This document shows, piece after piece, positions 1 to 6,789 of a DNA stretch of 8,387 nt; the stretch's first letter is position 1, and the number at the start of each line of letters is the position of its first letter. The DNA is taken from positions 1 to 8,387 of the forward strand of contig JAEUWE010000080.1 in assembly GCA_016791465.1 (NCBI GenBank), given 5' to 3'. This DNA is from Pseudobdellovibrionaceae bacterium. Lineage in GTDB: Bacteria; Bdellovibrionota; Bdellovibrionia; Bdellovibrionales; JAMPXM01. The translations under genes and the position numbers were made by a program. Under the pieces are notes generated by a model. It saw nothing but the letters and a program-made list of their open reading frames with translations. It searched no databases and was not told the origin of the DNA.

Positions 1-171
1 CGTCATCCACCCCAAAATCTTGCCGAGTCGCATGCGCCTCATTCAACCCACCTCGTGAGCCTTTAGTTTACGGTTTTTTGACTCCAAATTTCGATGTTCA
101 AGACAGGGCAGAATCCGCGCGGGGACATCATTTCCCGGGATTTGCCTCAACTTGAAACGCCCCTTTTTGGC

Positions 172-183
172 ACAGTCGACTGT
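172..183. repeat. 12-base perfect palindrome ACAGTCGACTGT
   Basis: ACAGTCGACTGT is its own reverse complement. It lies 124 bases before the start of the transglycosylase gene, in the gene-free leader. A regulator dimer could bind it, but perfect 12-base palindromes are expected by chance about twice in a window this long, so position is the only support. Confidence 0.25.
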
Positions 184-227
184 AGGGAGGCCATATTTCG
201 CGGAATTCGACCCACCAAAATGGCTCC

Positions 228-241
228 AAAACATGTGTTTT
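228..241. repeat. AT-rich inverted repeat AAAACA-TG-TGTTTT
   Basis: Six-base arms AAAACA and TGTTTT are separated by TG, 65 bases upstream of the transglycosylase ATG. The spacing suits an operator or promoter-overlapping site, but the repeat is short and no known regulator consensus is recognised. A function is only inferred. Confidence 0.25.
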
Positions 242-306
242 CAATAGGTTATCCGTGGGGCACTCGCCTTGCTCATTGTCCTGGGCTGAGCGAGTGAGGT
301 TCCCTG

Positions 307-1758
307 ATGTCGAAATCGAAAAAGCCCTTCCAAAAATTAGAGAAAACTCTAAAGGGCATCGCTTTTGTCAGCGGTACGCTGGCGATTGTTTTCGCCGCAC
401 TCAATGCTCATCAGTCGCCGCTTTTGAATTCAGAAGGCCCGAAAGAAGAGGCACCAACGGCGACTGCCGCTCCAATCGCGCTTTCAGTAACGCCAACCAC
501 ATCAGCGTCCGTTGTCGCACCCGTCGCTCCTGCGCCCGCGCCGGCGTATCACGATGTTCCGCTTTTTGATCGCGAGCGCGTACTGAGCGACATGAATCGT
601 CGTATCCCCGACGACTTTTTGATTCCACCTGGCCTGCAACAACGCGTGGGTTTTTGGTTTGATATCTACAGCCGCTATGATTCTCACAAGCGTGTGATCC
701 ACCACGTTCTGTATCCGTGGGTTGTGTACAAAGTCGTGGATGTTGAACCCATCATCAACACTGACTTCCCTAAGTTCCGTTGGCAGCGCAATCAGGTGGC
801 CGACAAGCTGGTTAAAGAGGAGATGCAGAAGGTTCGCGTTGCGCTGAAGCGCCTTGCTTCGAAAAAGAAGTCGCAACTTGCCGACGCGCACTTGAATCCA
901 GACGAGATCCAGGTTCGCGATGCTCTCCTCAGCCTCGGTGGCGACGTTCGTCGTCGCGCCAAAGAGGCGCTTCGCGAGGTTCGTGTGCAAACTGGACAAC
1001 GCAATTTCTTTGCTGAGGGCTTACAGACCGCGCCTCGCTATCTGCCAACCATGGAAGAGATTTTCAAAAAGCATAAGCTTCCGATTGAGCTCACTCGTCT
1101 TCCGCTTGTGGAGTCGAGCTTTAATAAACATGCAAAGTCAAAAGTTGGCGCCGCTGGAATCTGGCAGTTCATGGAATCCACCGGACGTTCCCAGAAACTC
1201 GTCGTCAACAACATCATCGATGAGCGCAAGTCTCCGTTCAAAGCGACTGATGCCGCCGCACGACTCCTCAAAGAAAACCACATGATTTTGGGCAGGTCTT
1301 GGGAGCTGGCGATTACTGCATGGAACCATGGTCCTGGAGGAATCAAGAAGGCGTCGCGCGCCGTCGGCAGCAAGGATTTGGCTCGAATCATCGAGGTCTA
1401 TCATTCACGCACATTCGACTTCGCTTCAGAGAACTTCTTTAGCGAGTTCCTCGCCGCTTTATACACGGAACGGTATTCCGATATCATATTTCCTGGTCTT
1501 CCGCGCCAAGATGCCGTGAATCTTCACGAGGTCACCGTGTCACGGAAGATGAAGGTCGATGAGATTCTCAACGCTACAGGCCTCAGCAAAGAAGAGTTCT
1601 CAAATATCAACCCAGATCTCGCTAAGTTTGTCGCCAGCAAACAGCCGCTTTACCGTGGCCTGCGCATTCATGTGCCGACGGATTCAAAGTCAGCAGTGGA
1701 TTTTCTTATGGCTGGTGATCGAAAGAGAAAGTCTCGCGTTATCGGAGCCAATGATTAA
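307..1758 (+). CDS. MltD-like membrane-bound lytic murein transglycosylase (SLT domain, extended N-terminus)
   Basis: Predicted periplasmic or membrane-anchored enzyme that cleaves the MurNAc-GlcNAc bond of peptidoglycan, forming 1,6-anhydro-MurNAc ends. The 483-residue protein has a basic start and a hydrophobic segment at about 17-33 (anchor or signal peptide), then a Pro/Ala/Thr-rich linker at about 45-80. A charged, largely helical region follows at about 86-245, and the SLT catalytic domain spans about 246-390. The motif LPLVESSF places the catalytic Glu at 269, followed by GAAGIWQFM and STGR (281-294), IDER (304-307) and AITAWNHGPGGI (335-346), matching the MltD order. Residues about 406-458 resemble one degenerate LysM repeat, whereas E. 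coli MltD has clear LysM repeats. GAGGT at 296-300, six bases before the ATG, supports this start. The gene stands alone on the plus strand and its 3' end overlaps the convergent gene by 20 bases. The family call is firm; exact substrate preference and cleavage of the signal are not visible. Confidence 0.9.
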   Translation: MSKSKKPFQKLEKTLKGIAFVSGTLAIVFAALNAHQSPLLNSEGPKEEAPTATAAPIALSVTPTTSASVVAPVAPAPAPAYHDVPLFDRERVLSDMNRRIPDDFLIPPGLQQRVGFWFDIYSRYDSHKRVIHHVLYPWVVYKVVDVEPIINTDFPKFRWQRNQVADKLVKEEMQKVRVALKRLASKKKSQLADAHLNPDEIQVRDALLSLGGDVRRRAKEALREVRVQTGQRNFFAEGLQTAPRYLPTMEEIFKKHKLPIELTRLPLVESSFNKHAKSKVGAAGIWQFMESTGRSQKLVVNNIIDERKSPFKATDAAARLLKENHMILGRSWELAITAWNHGPGGIKKASRAVGSKDLARIIEVYHSRTFDFASENFFSEFLAALYTERYSDIIFPGLPRQDAVNLHEVTVSRKMKVDEILNATGLSKEEFSNINPDLAKFVASKQPLYRGLRIHVPTDSKSAVDFLMAGDRKRKSRVIGAND

Positions 1759-4033
1759 CGGTCGCGACAGTGTCGTGTTCAATCATCAAGGTTGACGCAA
1801 AGACCTGATCGCTTCCGTCCGCTTTGACGACGATCGTCTGCATTCCTGACTTCAAACCGAGAATCACAAATCCGCCGCCCGCCTCGCCATAGGGCTGTTC
1901 CAGAATTTCTCCACGCGAATCAAAGTAAATGATTCGGGCATCGGCTCCGAGTGACTCGGCGGCGACTTCCACTTTGAATCTTGCGCCTTGAATGAATCCG
2001 ATCGCGGCACCATCGCTCATCGCAGCGTTGTATCTCACTCGGCCGACAAGCCGATCGAACCAGGCCTTTTGTACCATCGGCATGATCAGGTAGCGCGTGT
2101 CGGGATTCTGTATCACGCGTGTACGGAGGTATTCTGGTCCCGCTTCAACATCCAGAGAGACGGGATGACCGAGGTGTGTCAGGCCGACCCGGTGTGGCCT
2201 CTCCGCTGTCGCTTCACGCAAAAGTCGAATCGTTCTGTTCTTTGCATGGCCGGTTGGTCGAACATCAACGGCGAGGGGCCACTCTGTTCGGAACGCATCA
2301 AAGGCTCGCGCGGAATACACCGACCGCATCGCAAGGTCGAGTTCAAGCGGAGCCACCGCCCCGGCATCAACCACCGCAAAGACCGGCTCGGAGTATTTCT
2401 CGCCACTCACGATCTGAATCGCGTGGACCTGACCTTCAACAATCGGAATCGCGAACAATCCGTTCGAAGCTGTCATCGTGGTCGATTTATCCGGCAACAT
2501 GAGCTCCGAGAAATAGATCGGCTTCATCGCGCCCTCGGTGAGCACTTCAACCCGCGCACCAGGAACCGGACTTCCGTTTCGAACAACTCGACCCCAGATC
2601 AAGCCCTGATTCGCGACCACTTGCTCGCGAGTAAGACCCTCAAATGCACTGATCATTTTGTCGGAGTACATCGGAACAATCGACTCTTTTCCAGTCAGCA
2701 AAGTCGCAATCGTTGGTCGATGCTCTTTCGCATTCACCCGAGCAACAACACGCGAGCCCTCGGCAAGGCGATGTTCTTCAAAGAACCCTCCACCCTGTGA
2801 CTGCGTTTTGATCGCCGTTTGTGGAACCGCGATGCGCGCTCCACGTATTCCGTGATCCATTGGTCCAGTTGCATAGGCAGAACGAACACGACCCGCTACA
2901 CCCGTTACAACAGGAGTCACCTTCAACAGTACGCCATCAACTCGACGCTGATCCGGTGTCACTTGAATTTTGCTCAACTCAAAATGTCCGCGACCCACAA
3001 TTTCACCGTGAGGAGCGCGAAGCTCGGCCACCAATAGACCGTCGAGGGACTCCACATAGATTTCATAATGAGCATCGCGGAGTGAAACAGAGCCCGCTTC
3101 TGCCGAGCGTCCCTCGGCTTCACGTTGAACCACAAGCCGATCTCCAGCGTGAGTGACGGCCAAACCACCAGAGAACTCGATTGGTCCACGAACCAAGATT
3201 TGACGCCCCTGTGGAGCAACGCGCCCAACAGGTCCGTCGGTCAAACCCATCGTCAACGGGGATTCTGTCGGCGATACTGCCACCGGCCTCGGTGGAGTTT
3301 GCGCAATCGCTCGTTCCGCCGTTCTCGCTGACGGTTGATTCCAGTTCACATTCTTTTGGTTGGCGATCGGCATAAAGAGCGATGCCAAAATTTGGTCACG
3401 AGTCATCCCTAGCTTCGCGGCCGAAATCACCACCGGCGGATTTACAAATCTTTCGGTCGGCGCAGCCGGAAGCGCACGCACTGACGACAGCGCTGCGGTC
3501 GACAACGCCTGACGGTGCTCGATCACAGCCGGAGCCACCACCGGGCGAGCAGCGCGAATCTCGGCCCACACCCTTTGGTTGTCCGCAATAATCCGCCCGG
3601 CCAGTTTTTCAACTGATTGCGTTTCCGCTTTCAGTTCCGTTGCTTTAACCGACAAGCCCGGCGAGCGTTCAATTGTCGCCCAAGGCTGATCACGAAGAGC
3701 CTCTTCAAGTGCGGCGATCGGCGGAGCTTCGCGATCGAAGCGAAGTTTCACACCTTCTTCAAAAACGCGAGCGCGAGGCTCTTCTTTTGCTAAGTAACGC
3801 GTGTATATCGCTTCGAACGAGGACTCCGTCGGCATCGCAAGATAGGCACCATAAAAGCCGATTGCGACCGCCGAAATCGCCCAAGACAGATAGGAGATTG
3901 ATGTGCGCTGTTCGGTTTTAATTTCGATTGGCGATTGAGACGATGGCTCTGAGAAATACGCGCTGCCATCGACGGTGTCGATCGCGGTAAAGACCTCTTC
4001 CGAATGTTCGGACGGCGTAAAACCAATAGTCAT
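1739..4033 (-). CDS. Uncharacterised 764-residue membrane-anchored protein with carboxypeptidase-regulatory-like beta domains
   Basis: I do not recognise this protein as a whole. It has about 45 polar residues, one hydrophobic segment at about 46-67 (ISYLSWAISAVAIGFYGAYL), then a long presumably periplasmic part. Residues 68-275 are helix-prone, then Ala/Pro-rich. Several beta-rich units follow at about 276-375, 378-450, 476-565 and 660-757. The third looks most like a carboxypeptidase-regulatory (transthyretin-like) fold: GLIWGRVVRNGSPVPGARVEV near 477-497, then TASNGLFAIPIVEG at 521-534. The second (GVAGRVRSA, GARIAVP) and fourth (LVGRVRYNA, then GGGFVILGLKSG at 719-730) follow the same plan. 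Such domains are usually structural or binding modules, so adhesion, surface assembly or envelope scaffolding is possible. No catalytic motif is seen. TCCTT at 4040-4044 (AAGGA on the coding strand), six bases from the ATG, supports the start. It is the last gene of the minus-strand train, 34 bases after the lipoprotein gene. Confidence 0.85.
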   Translation of the reverse strand: MTIGFTPSEHSEEVFTAIDTVDGSAYFSEPSSQSPIEIKTEQRTSISYLSWAISAVAIGFYGAYLAMPTESSFEAIYTRYLAKEEPRARVFEEGVKLRFDREAPPIAALEEALRDQPWATIERSPGLSVKATELKAETQSVEKLAGRIIADNQRVWAEIRAARPVVAPAVIEHRQALSTAALSSVRALPAAPTERFVNPPVVISAAKLGMTRDQILASLFMPIANQKNVNWNQPSARTAERAIAQTPPRPVAVSPTESPLTMGLTDGPVGRVAPQGRQILVRGPIEFSGGLAVTHAGDRLVVQREAEGRSAEAGSVSLRDAHYEIYVESLDGLLVAELRAPHGEIVGRGHFELSKIQVTPDQRRVDGVLLKVTPVVTGVAGRVRSAYATGPMDHGIRGARIAVPQTAIKTQSQGGGFFEEHRLAEGSRVVARVNAKEHRPTIATLLTGKESIVPMYSDKMISAFEGLTREQVVANQGLIWGRVVRNGSPVPGARVEVLTEGAMKPIYFSELMLPDKSTTMTASNGLFAIPIVEGQVHAIQIVSGEKYSEPVFAVVDAGAVAPLELDLAMRSVYSARAFDAFRTEWPLAVDVRPTGHAKNRTIRLLREATAERPHRVGLTHLGHPVSLDVEAGPEYLRTRVIQNPDTRYLIMPMVQKAWFDRLVGRVRYNAAMSDGAAIGFIQGARFKVEVAAESLGADARIIYFDSRGEILEQPYGEAGGGFVILGLKSGMQTIVVKADGSDQVFASTLMIEHDTVATVNHWLR
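1751..1786. other. Imperfect hairpin across the convergent gene ends (possible weak bidirectional terminator)
   Basis: ATGATT at 1751-1756 pairs with AATCAT at 1781-1786, AAC at 1757-1759 pairs with GTT at 1777-1779, and CGAC at 1765-1768 pairs with GTCG at 1772-1775 around a three-base loop. The structure covers the stop codon of the transglycosylase and the last codons of the opposite gene. No T-tract follows on either strand, so it is not a standard intrinsic terminator. It may still slow transcription or protect 3' ends. Low confidence. Confidence 0.25.
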
Positions 4034-4067
4034 ATCTCATCCTTGAGTGCTGACTAATCCAGGTTAT

Positions 4068-4544
4068 TCAAAAGGCTCGAAAGTCGTCAATGACGTTGAG
4101 GTCTGCTGGACGATTAGCCAAGGCTGTCTTGATGCGATCCCGGACCTTTTTTGCCAGAGCTCGATCTTCACCCACGGTGTCGTACTTCGTTTTTGATCCT
4201 TTACGTCGACGCTCTAAGGTCGCGATAACCTGGAGCTGATACGGCCTTCTTGAGCCAAGAATTATGACCTTGGCCTGCGCGCGCTCTTTCTTGTCATCGG
4301 CAGGCTGGTCGAGGTTCTTCGGGTCAAAATACTCACCCGTAATCTCGCGTCCGTTCATGCTTTCGGCACTCGTGCCGCCTGGAATGTTCTCCATGACGAT
4401 TTTCCGCACAACCGCGAGAGGAAGGGTGACTTCTTTAATTGAGACAACTGAGGAGGCACACCCAACCCCAAGCATGAGTATCCAAGAGACTAACGTCCAA
4501 TTGAGTACTCGCGCCGCGCGAGTCGGGTAACGCCACAGGATCAC
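4068..4544 (-). CDS. Hypothetical 158-residue lipoprotein
   Basis: Not recognised as a known family. The N-terminus has Arg residues, a hydrophobic stretch at about 14-28, and a Cys at 29 in LMLGVGCASS, like a lipoprotein signal. The residue at -3 is Gly, which is atypical for a lipobox, although Leu stands at -4. After the Cys come Ala and Ser with no Asp at +2, which in enterobacteria would favour the outer membrane. The mature part is small, charged and mixed alpha/beta, with VIILGSRRPYQLQVIATLERR at about 93-113 as the clearest strand pair and a basic helix at 129-143. The start is GTG: its GTGA overlaps the transaldolase TGA, with GGAG 11 bases upstream inside that gene. No ATG start upstream of the signal sequence is available in frame. 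Coupling implies coexpression with the transaldolase but says little about function. Confidence 0.75.
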   Translation of the reverse strand: MILWRYPTRAARVLNWTLVSWILMLGVGCASSVVSIKEVTLPLAVVRKIVMENIPGGTSAESMNGREITGEYFDPKNLDQPADDKKERAQAKVIILGSRRPYQLQVIATLERRRKGSKTKYDTVGEDRALAKKVRDRIKTALANRPADLNVIDDFRAF

Positions 4545-5185
4545 TTCGGAAGTTTCTCCGCATCCTTCAAGAACTGCTGAATACCCGCATCCGTCAGCGG
4601 ATGATTAACCAGCATTTTCATGACCTTCAGTGGGCACGTCACGATGTCGGCACCAATCAGTCCAGCTTCAAGCACGTGGATTGGGTGACGCACACTGGCG
4701 ACCAGGATCTCGGTTTGGAAATCGTAATTCGAGTAGATCGTTTGAATCTCCTCAATCAAGTCCATACCGACATGCGAAATATCATCGAGGCGGCCGACGA
4801 AAGGCGACACCATTGAGGCGCCTGCTTTCGCAACCATCAACGCTTGAAGTGGCGAAAACACCAACGTGACATTGGTCTTGATTCCTTCCGCCGCAAAACG
4901 GCGAACTGCAATCAAACCTTCTTCGCACATCGGAATTTTAACCACGACGTTGTCAGCGATCTTCGCGAGGCTCTTGCCCTCTTCGTACATCTTGTTCGCC
5001 TGAAGACTGATGACCTCGGCCGAAACCGGGCCTTTCACTTCGCGGCAAATCTCAGCGATGCAATCCGCGTTCGATTTTCCAGTCTTCGCGACCAGAGTTG
5101 GGTTTGTCGTAACGCCATCTACCCAGCCACGGGCATTGCCTTCACGGATTTCGTTGATGTCCGCTGTATCGATAAAGAATTTCAT
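4541..5185 (-). CDS. tal: Transaldolase, small TalC/FSA-type family
   Basis: Cytoplasmic enzyme that moves a dihydroxyacetone unit between sedoheptulose-7-phosphate and glyceraldehyde-3-phosphate in the non-oxidative pentose phosphate pathway. Its 214 residues are typical of the short single-barrel subfamily. Visible markers are Asp6 in MKFFIDTAD, TTNPTL at 26-31, the Schiff-base Lys83 in VVVKIP, NVTLVFSP at 105-112, SPFVGRLDD at 127-135 and SVRHP at 164-168. In E. coli fructose-6-phosphate aldolase the equivalent active-site positions are Gln59 and Tyr131. Here they read Glu57 and Phe129, the pair expected for true transaldolases, so I call transaldolase rather than aldolase. AGGAG at 5191-5195 lies five bases from the ATG and is the strongest ribosome binding site in the train. 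Upstream is a 48-base gap with an inverted repeat, and downstream the lipoprotein overlaps by four bases. Confidence 0.93.
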   Translation of the reverse strand: MKFFIDTADINEIREGNARGWVDGVTTNPTLVAKTGKSNADCIAEICREVKGPVSAEVISLQANKMYEEGKSLAKIADNVVVKIPMCEEGLIAVRRFAAEGIKTNVTLVFSPLQALMVAKAGASMVSPFVGRLDDISHVGMDLIEEIQTIYSNYDFQTEILVASVRHPIHVLEAGLIGADIVTCPLKVMKMLVNHPLTDAGIQQFLKDAEKLPK

Positions 5186-5206
5186 GAGTGCTCCTCGCCT
5201 TCTCGA

Positions 5207-5229
5207 TTGGTCTAGGTCCCCTAGACCAA
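5207..5229. repeat. Perfect inverted repeat in the dapB-transaldolase gap
   Basis: The arms TTGGTCTAGG (5207-5216) and CCTAGACCAA (5220-5229) are exact reverse complements around a three-base loop, TCC. The repeat begins five bases after the dapB stop, and its far end is 21 bases before the transaldolase ATG. In the minus-strand transcript a run of six U precedes the stem and no U-run follows, so it is not a standard intrinsic terminator for that direction. It could be an mRNA processing or stabilising hairpin, or a DNA operator for a dimeric regulator. The symmetry itself is certain; its role is not. Confidence 0.8.
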
Positions 5230-5233
5230 AAAA

Positions 5234-5914
5234 TCAATGGCTCTCGAGCACATCTCGAAGGCTGTAGAGTCCTGCCTTCTGACCAACGAGCCAACGCGCC
5301 GCGCGACAGGCGCCCCGCGCAAAAACCGTTCGATTCAAGGCGGTGTGCTGGAAGGTCAAGACCTCCGATTCCGACATCGCCATCACACGATGATCGCCAA
5401 TCACTCCACCGCCACGAAGGCTGACGATTTCAACAGGTTCGCGCCCCGTTCGTTCGCGCAACTCGTCGCGCAAAAGAAGCGCCGTTCCGCTTGGACGATC
5501 TTTCTTGTGGCGGTGATGCACCTCTTCAATCACGAGATCAAAGCCGTCGGCGCCCTTAAGCGCCTCAAGTGCTTTCGCCAACATCTGAATGCCAAGACTC
5601 ATATTGGATGAGTGAAGCACCGGAATCTCACGTGAGGCCGCTTTCAGCTCGGCAAGCTGCTCCGAAGAATAACCGGTCACACCGCTCACCAATGGAATCT
5701 TAAGTTCACGGCATTCGTGTAAAAGAGCGGTCGTCGCACCCGGAAGCGAAAAATCAATCACAGCTTGAGGCCGTGCTACTGCGGCAATCATCGCCTTCAG
5801 GCTCGGGTTGCTTCTTGATAAGCCACCGAGCACTTTGACAGATTCGCTCTGCGCAATCAGTTGCAACTCTTTGCCCATTCGCCCCGTAATCCCGGCGATC
5901 ACAACATCAATCAC
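5234..5914 (-). CDS. dapB: 4-hydroxy-tetrahydrodipicolinate reductase
   Basis: Cytoplasmic NAD(P)H-dependent enzyme that reduces the product of DapA to tetrahydrodipicolinate, the second step of the DAP/lysine branch. The Rossmann motif AGITGRMG is at 7-14. The family signature EVHHRHKKDRPSGTA is at 131-145, where His133 and Lys137 match the catalytic His and Lys of E. coli DapB. SSNMSLGIQ at 102-110 is the usual pre-signature loop. At 226 residues it is shorter than the common 240-275. The shortening appears to lie between the second Rossmann strand and VIDFSLP (52-58), and all catalytic elements remain. The start is GTG, in a GTGA overlap with the dapA stop. An AAGAAGG-like sequence just upstream, inside dapA, can serve as the ribosome binding site. 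It is followed by the only hairpin-bearing gap in the train. Confidence 0.95.
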   Translation of the reverse strand: MIDVVIAGITGRMGKELQLIAQSESVKVLGGLSRSNPSLKAMIAAVARPQAVIDFSLPGATTALLHECRELKIPLVSGVTGYSSEQLAELKAASREIPVLHSSNMSLGIQMLAKALEALKGADGFDLVIEEVHHRHKKDRPSGTALLLRDELRERTGREPVEIVSLRGGGVIGDHRVMAMSESEVLTFQHTALNRTVFARGACRAARWLVGQKAGLYSLRDVLESH

Positions 5915-6789
5915 AAAATTCCCGCCTTCTTAAGATTGCCATCGAGAAGTGTCCGATGCTTTTCATCGAGCTCCGTGAGTGGCAATCGCATCTCCGCGCT
6001 CGCAATCACGCCCATTTTATAAAGCGCATACTTAACCGGGATCGGATTCGCCTCAACGTAGAGCGATCCATTCAATGCTCCATAACGATCCTCAAACGCA
6101 GATGCTGCGCCGTTCACGTCACCCGCGCGGGCACTTTTAAAGAGCTGCTCGGTCTCTTTTGGAATCAAGTTTGAAATCACTGAAATCACACCGCGACCAC
6201 CCTTTGCAACAAGCGGCAGATAGGTCCCGTCGTCGCCGGAAGACAGCAGTAGCTTCGTCGTGCTCGCGATCTGACTGCCAAATTCCAAATCTCCCGACGC
6301 TTCCTTGATCGCCACAATACCCGGAACCCGGCTCAGATCCTGAATTGTTGATAAATCCAACTTGGTGATCGTACGCGATGGAACATTGTAAAGAATGACC
6401 GGTAAACCACCATCGCGTGCGACCGCCTGATAGTGCAGAAACAGACCGCGCTGCGACGGCTTGTTATAGTACGGCACCACCACAAGTGCCGCATCGGCGC
6501 CCCAAGCTTTGGCTTTTTTTGTTGCAGCGATCGTCTCGGCGGTGCTGTTTGAACCGGTGCCCATCACCAGTGGAACGGCATGACCGCTCTCAACGTTAAC
6601 GTAGTCAAAAATCGTCTGCTTTTCTTCCGACGACAGTGTTGGGCTCTCGGCGGTCGTTCCGCCGACAACAAGACCGCTCACGCTGCCATCAAGCTGATGA
6701 CGAACAAGTTTTTTAAGTGAGGTCCAATCGACCTCACCACTCCTGAAAGGAGTAACCAAGGCCGTAAAAACACCCTCTAAATTTAACAT
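5911..6789 (-). CDS. dapA: 4-hydroxy-tetrahydrodipicolinate synthase
   Basis: Condenses pyruvate with aspartate semialdehyde in the first committed step to DAP and lysine; a cytoplasmic class I aldolase-type barrel, usually tetrameric. The 292-residue length is normal. Thr45 and Thr46 in VVGGTTAESPTL, Tyr107 in VVPYYNKP, Tyr134 and Arg139 in ILYNVPSRT and the Schiff-base Lys162 in VAIKEASGD are all present, together with GGRGVISVISN at 197-207. The motif has GTTAES where many members have GTTGES, a frequent variant. The ATG directly abuts the TAG of dapF, with GGGAG six bases upstream inside dapF, so translation is probably coupled. N-acetylneuraminate lyase relatives share the fold, but the dapF-dapA-dapB context settles the assignment. 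Feedback control by lysine is not visible from sequence alone. Confidence 0.97.
   Translation of the reverse strand: MLNLEGVFTALVTPFRSGEVDWTSLKKLVRHQLDGSVSGLVVGGTTAESPTLSSEEKQTIFDYVNVESGHAVPLVMGTGSNSTAETIAATKKAKAWGADAALVVVPYYNKPSQRGLFLHYQAVARDGGLPVILYNVPSRTITKLDLSTIQDLSRVPGIVAIKEASGDLEFGSQIASTTKLLLSSGDDGTYLPLVAKGGRGVISVISNLIPKETEQLFKSARAGDVNGAASAFEDRYGALNGSLYVEANPIPVKYALYKMGVIASAEMRLPLTELDEKHRTLLDGNLKKAGIL

Larger units (their letters stand above)
1..306. other. Gene-free leader region upstream of the lytic transglycosylase gene
   Basis: I see no gene that can be supported here. On the plus strand, the frame starting at base 2 is open from the window edge to a TGA at 56-58 and reads VIHPKILPSRMRLIQPTS. 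This could be the C-terminus of a gene lying to the left, but 18 codons are too few to tell. The rest holds two short palindromes (172-183 and 228-241) and presumably the promoter of the gene at 307. I found no convincing -35/-10 pair: TTGACT at 78-83 has no good -10 partner at 16-18 bases. The short open frames on both strands have no recognisable motif and no good ribosome binding site. Confidence 0.6.

Noticed and set aside
78..106. TTGACT as a -35 box for the transglycosylase gene
   Set aside because: No acceptable -10 hexamer at 16-18 bases, and it lies more than 200 bases from the start codon.
168..185. TTGGCAC resembling the -24 half of a sigma-54 promoter
   Set aside because: The required GC at the -12 position with correct spacing is missing (the sequence there reads ACTGT).
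43..234. Open frame of 63 residues on the minus strand in the leader region
   Set aside because: No recognised motif, no clear ribosome binding site, and it lies divergently in the presumed promoter region. Treated as chance.
1988..2800. Long plus-strand open frame of 270 codons opposite the 764-residue gene
   Set aside because: It lies wholly inside the minus-strand gene and its translation is rich in Arg, His and Ser with no domain pattern. The minus-strand reading has coherent beta-domain repeats and a ribosome binding site.
5207..5229. Intrinsic terminator after dapB
   Set aside because: The stem is good but no U-run follows it on the minus-strand transcript; the U-run precedes it. On the plus strand it is followed by A residues. 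Kept as an inverted repeat only.
6739..6753. Five-base hairpin ACTCC-TGAAA-GGAGT near the start of dapA
   Set aside because: Short, inside codons 13-17 of a conserved enzyme, and common by chance. No sign of a riboswitch such as the lysine element, which would need a long leader that does not exist here.
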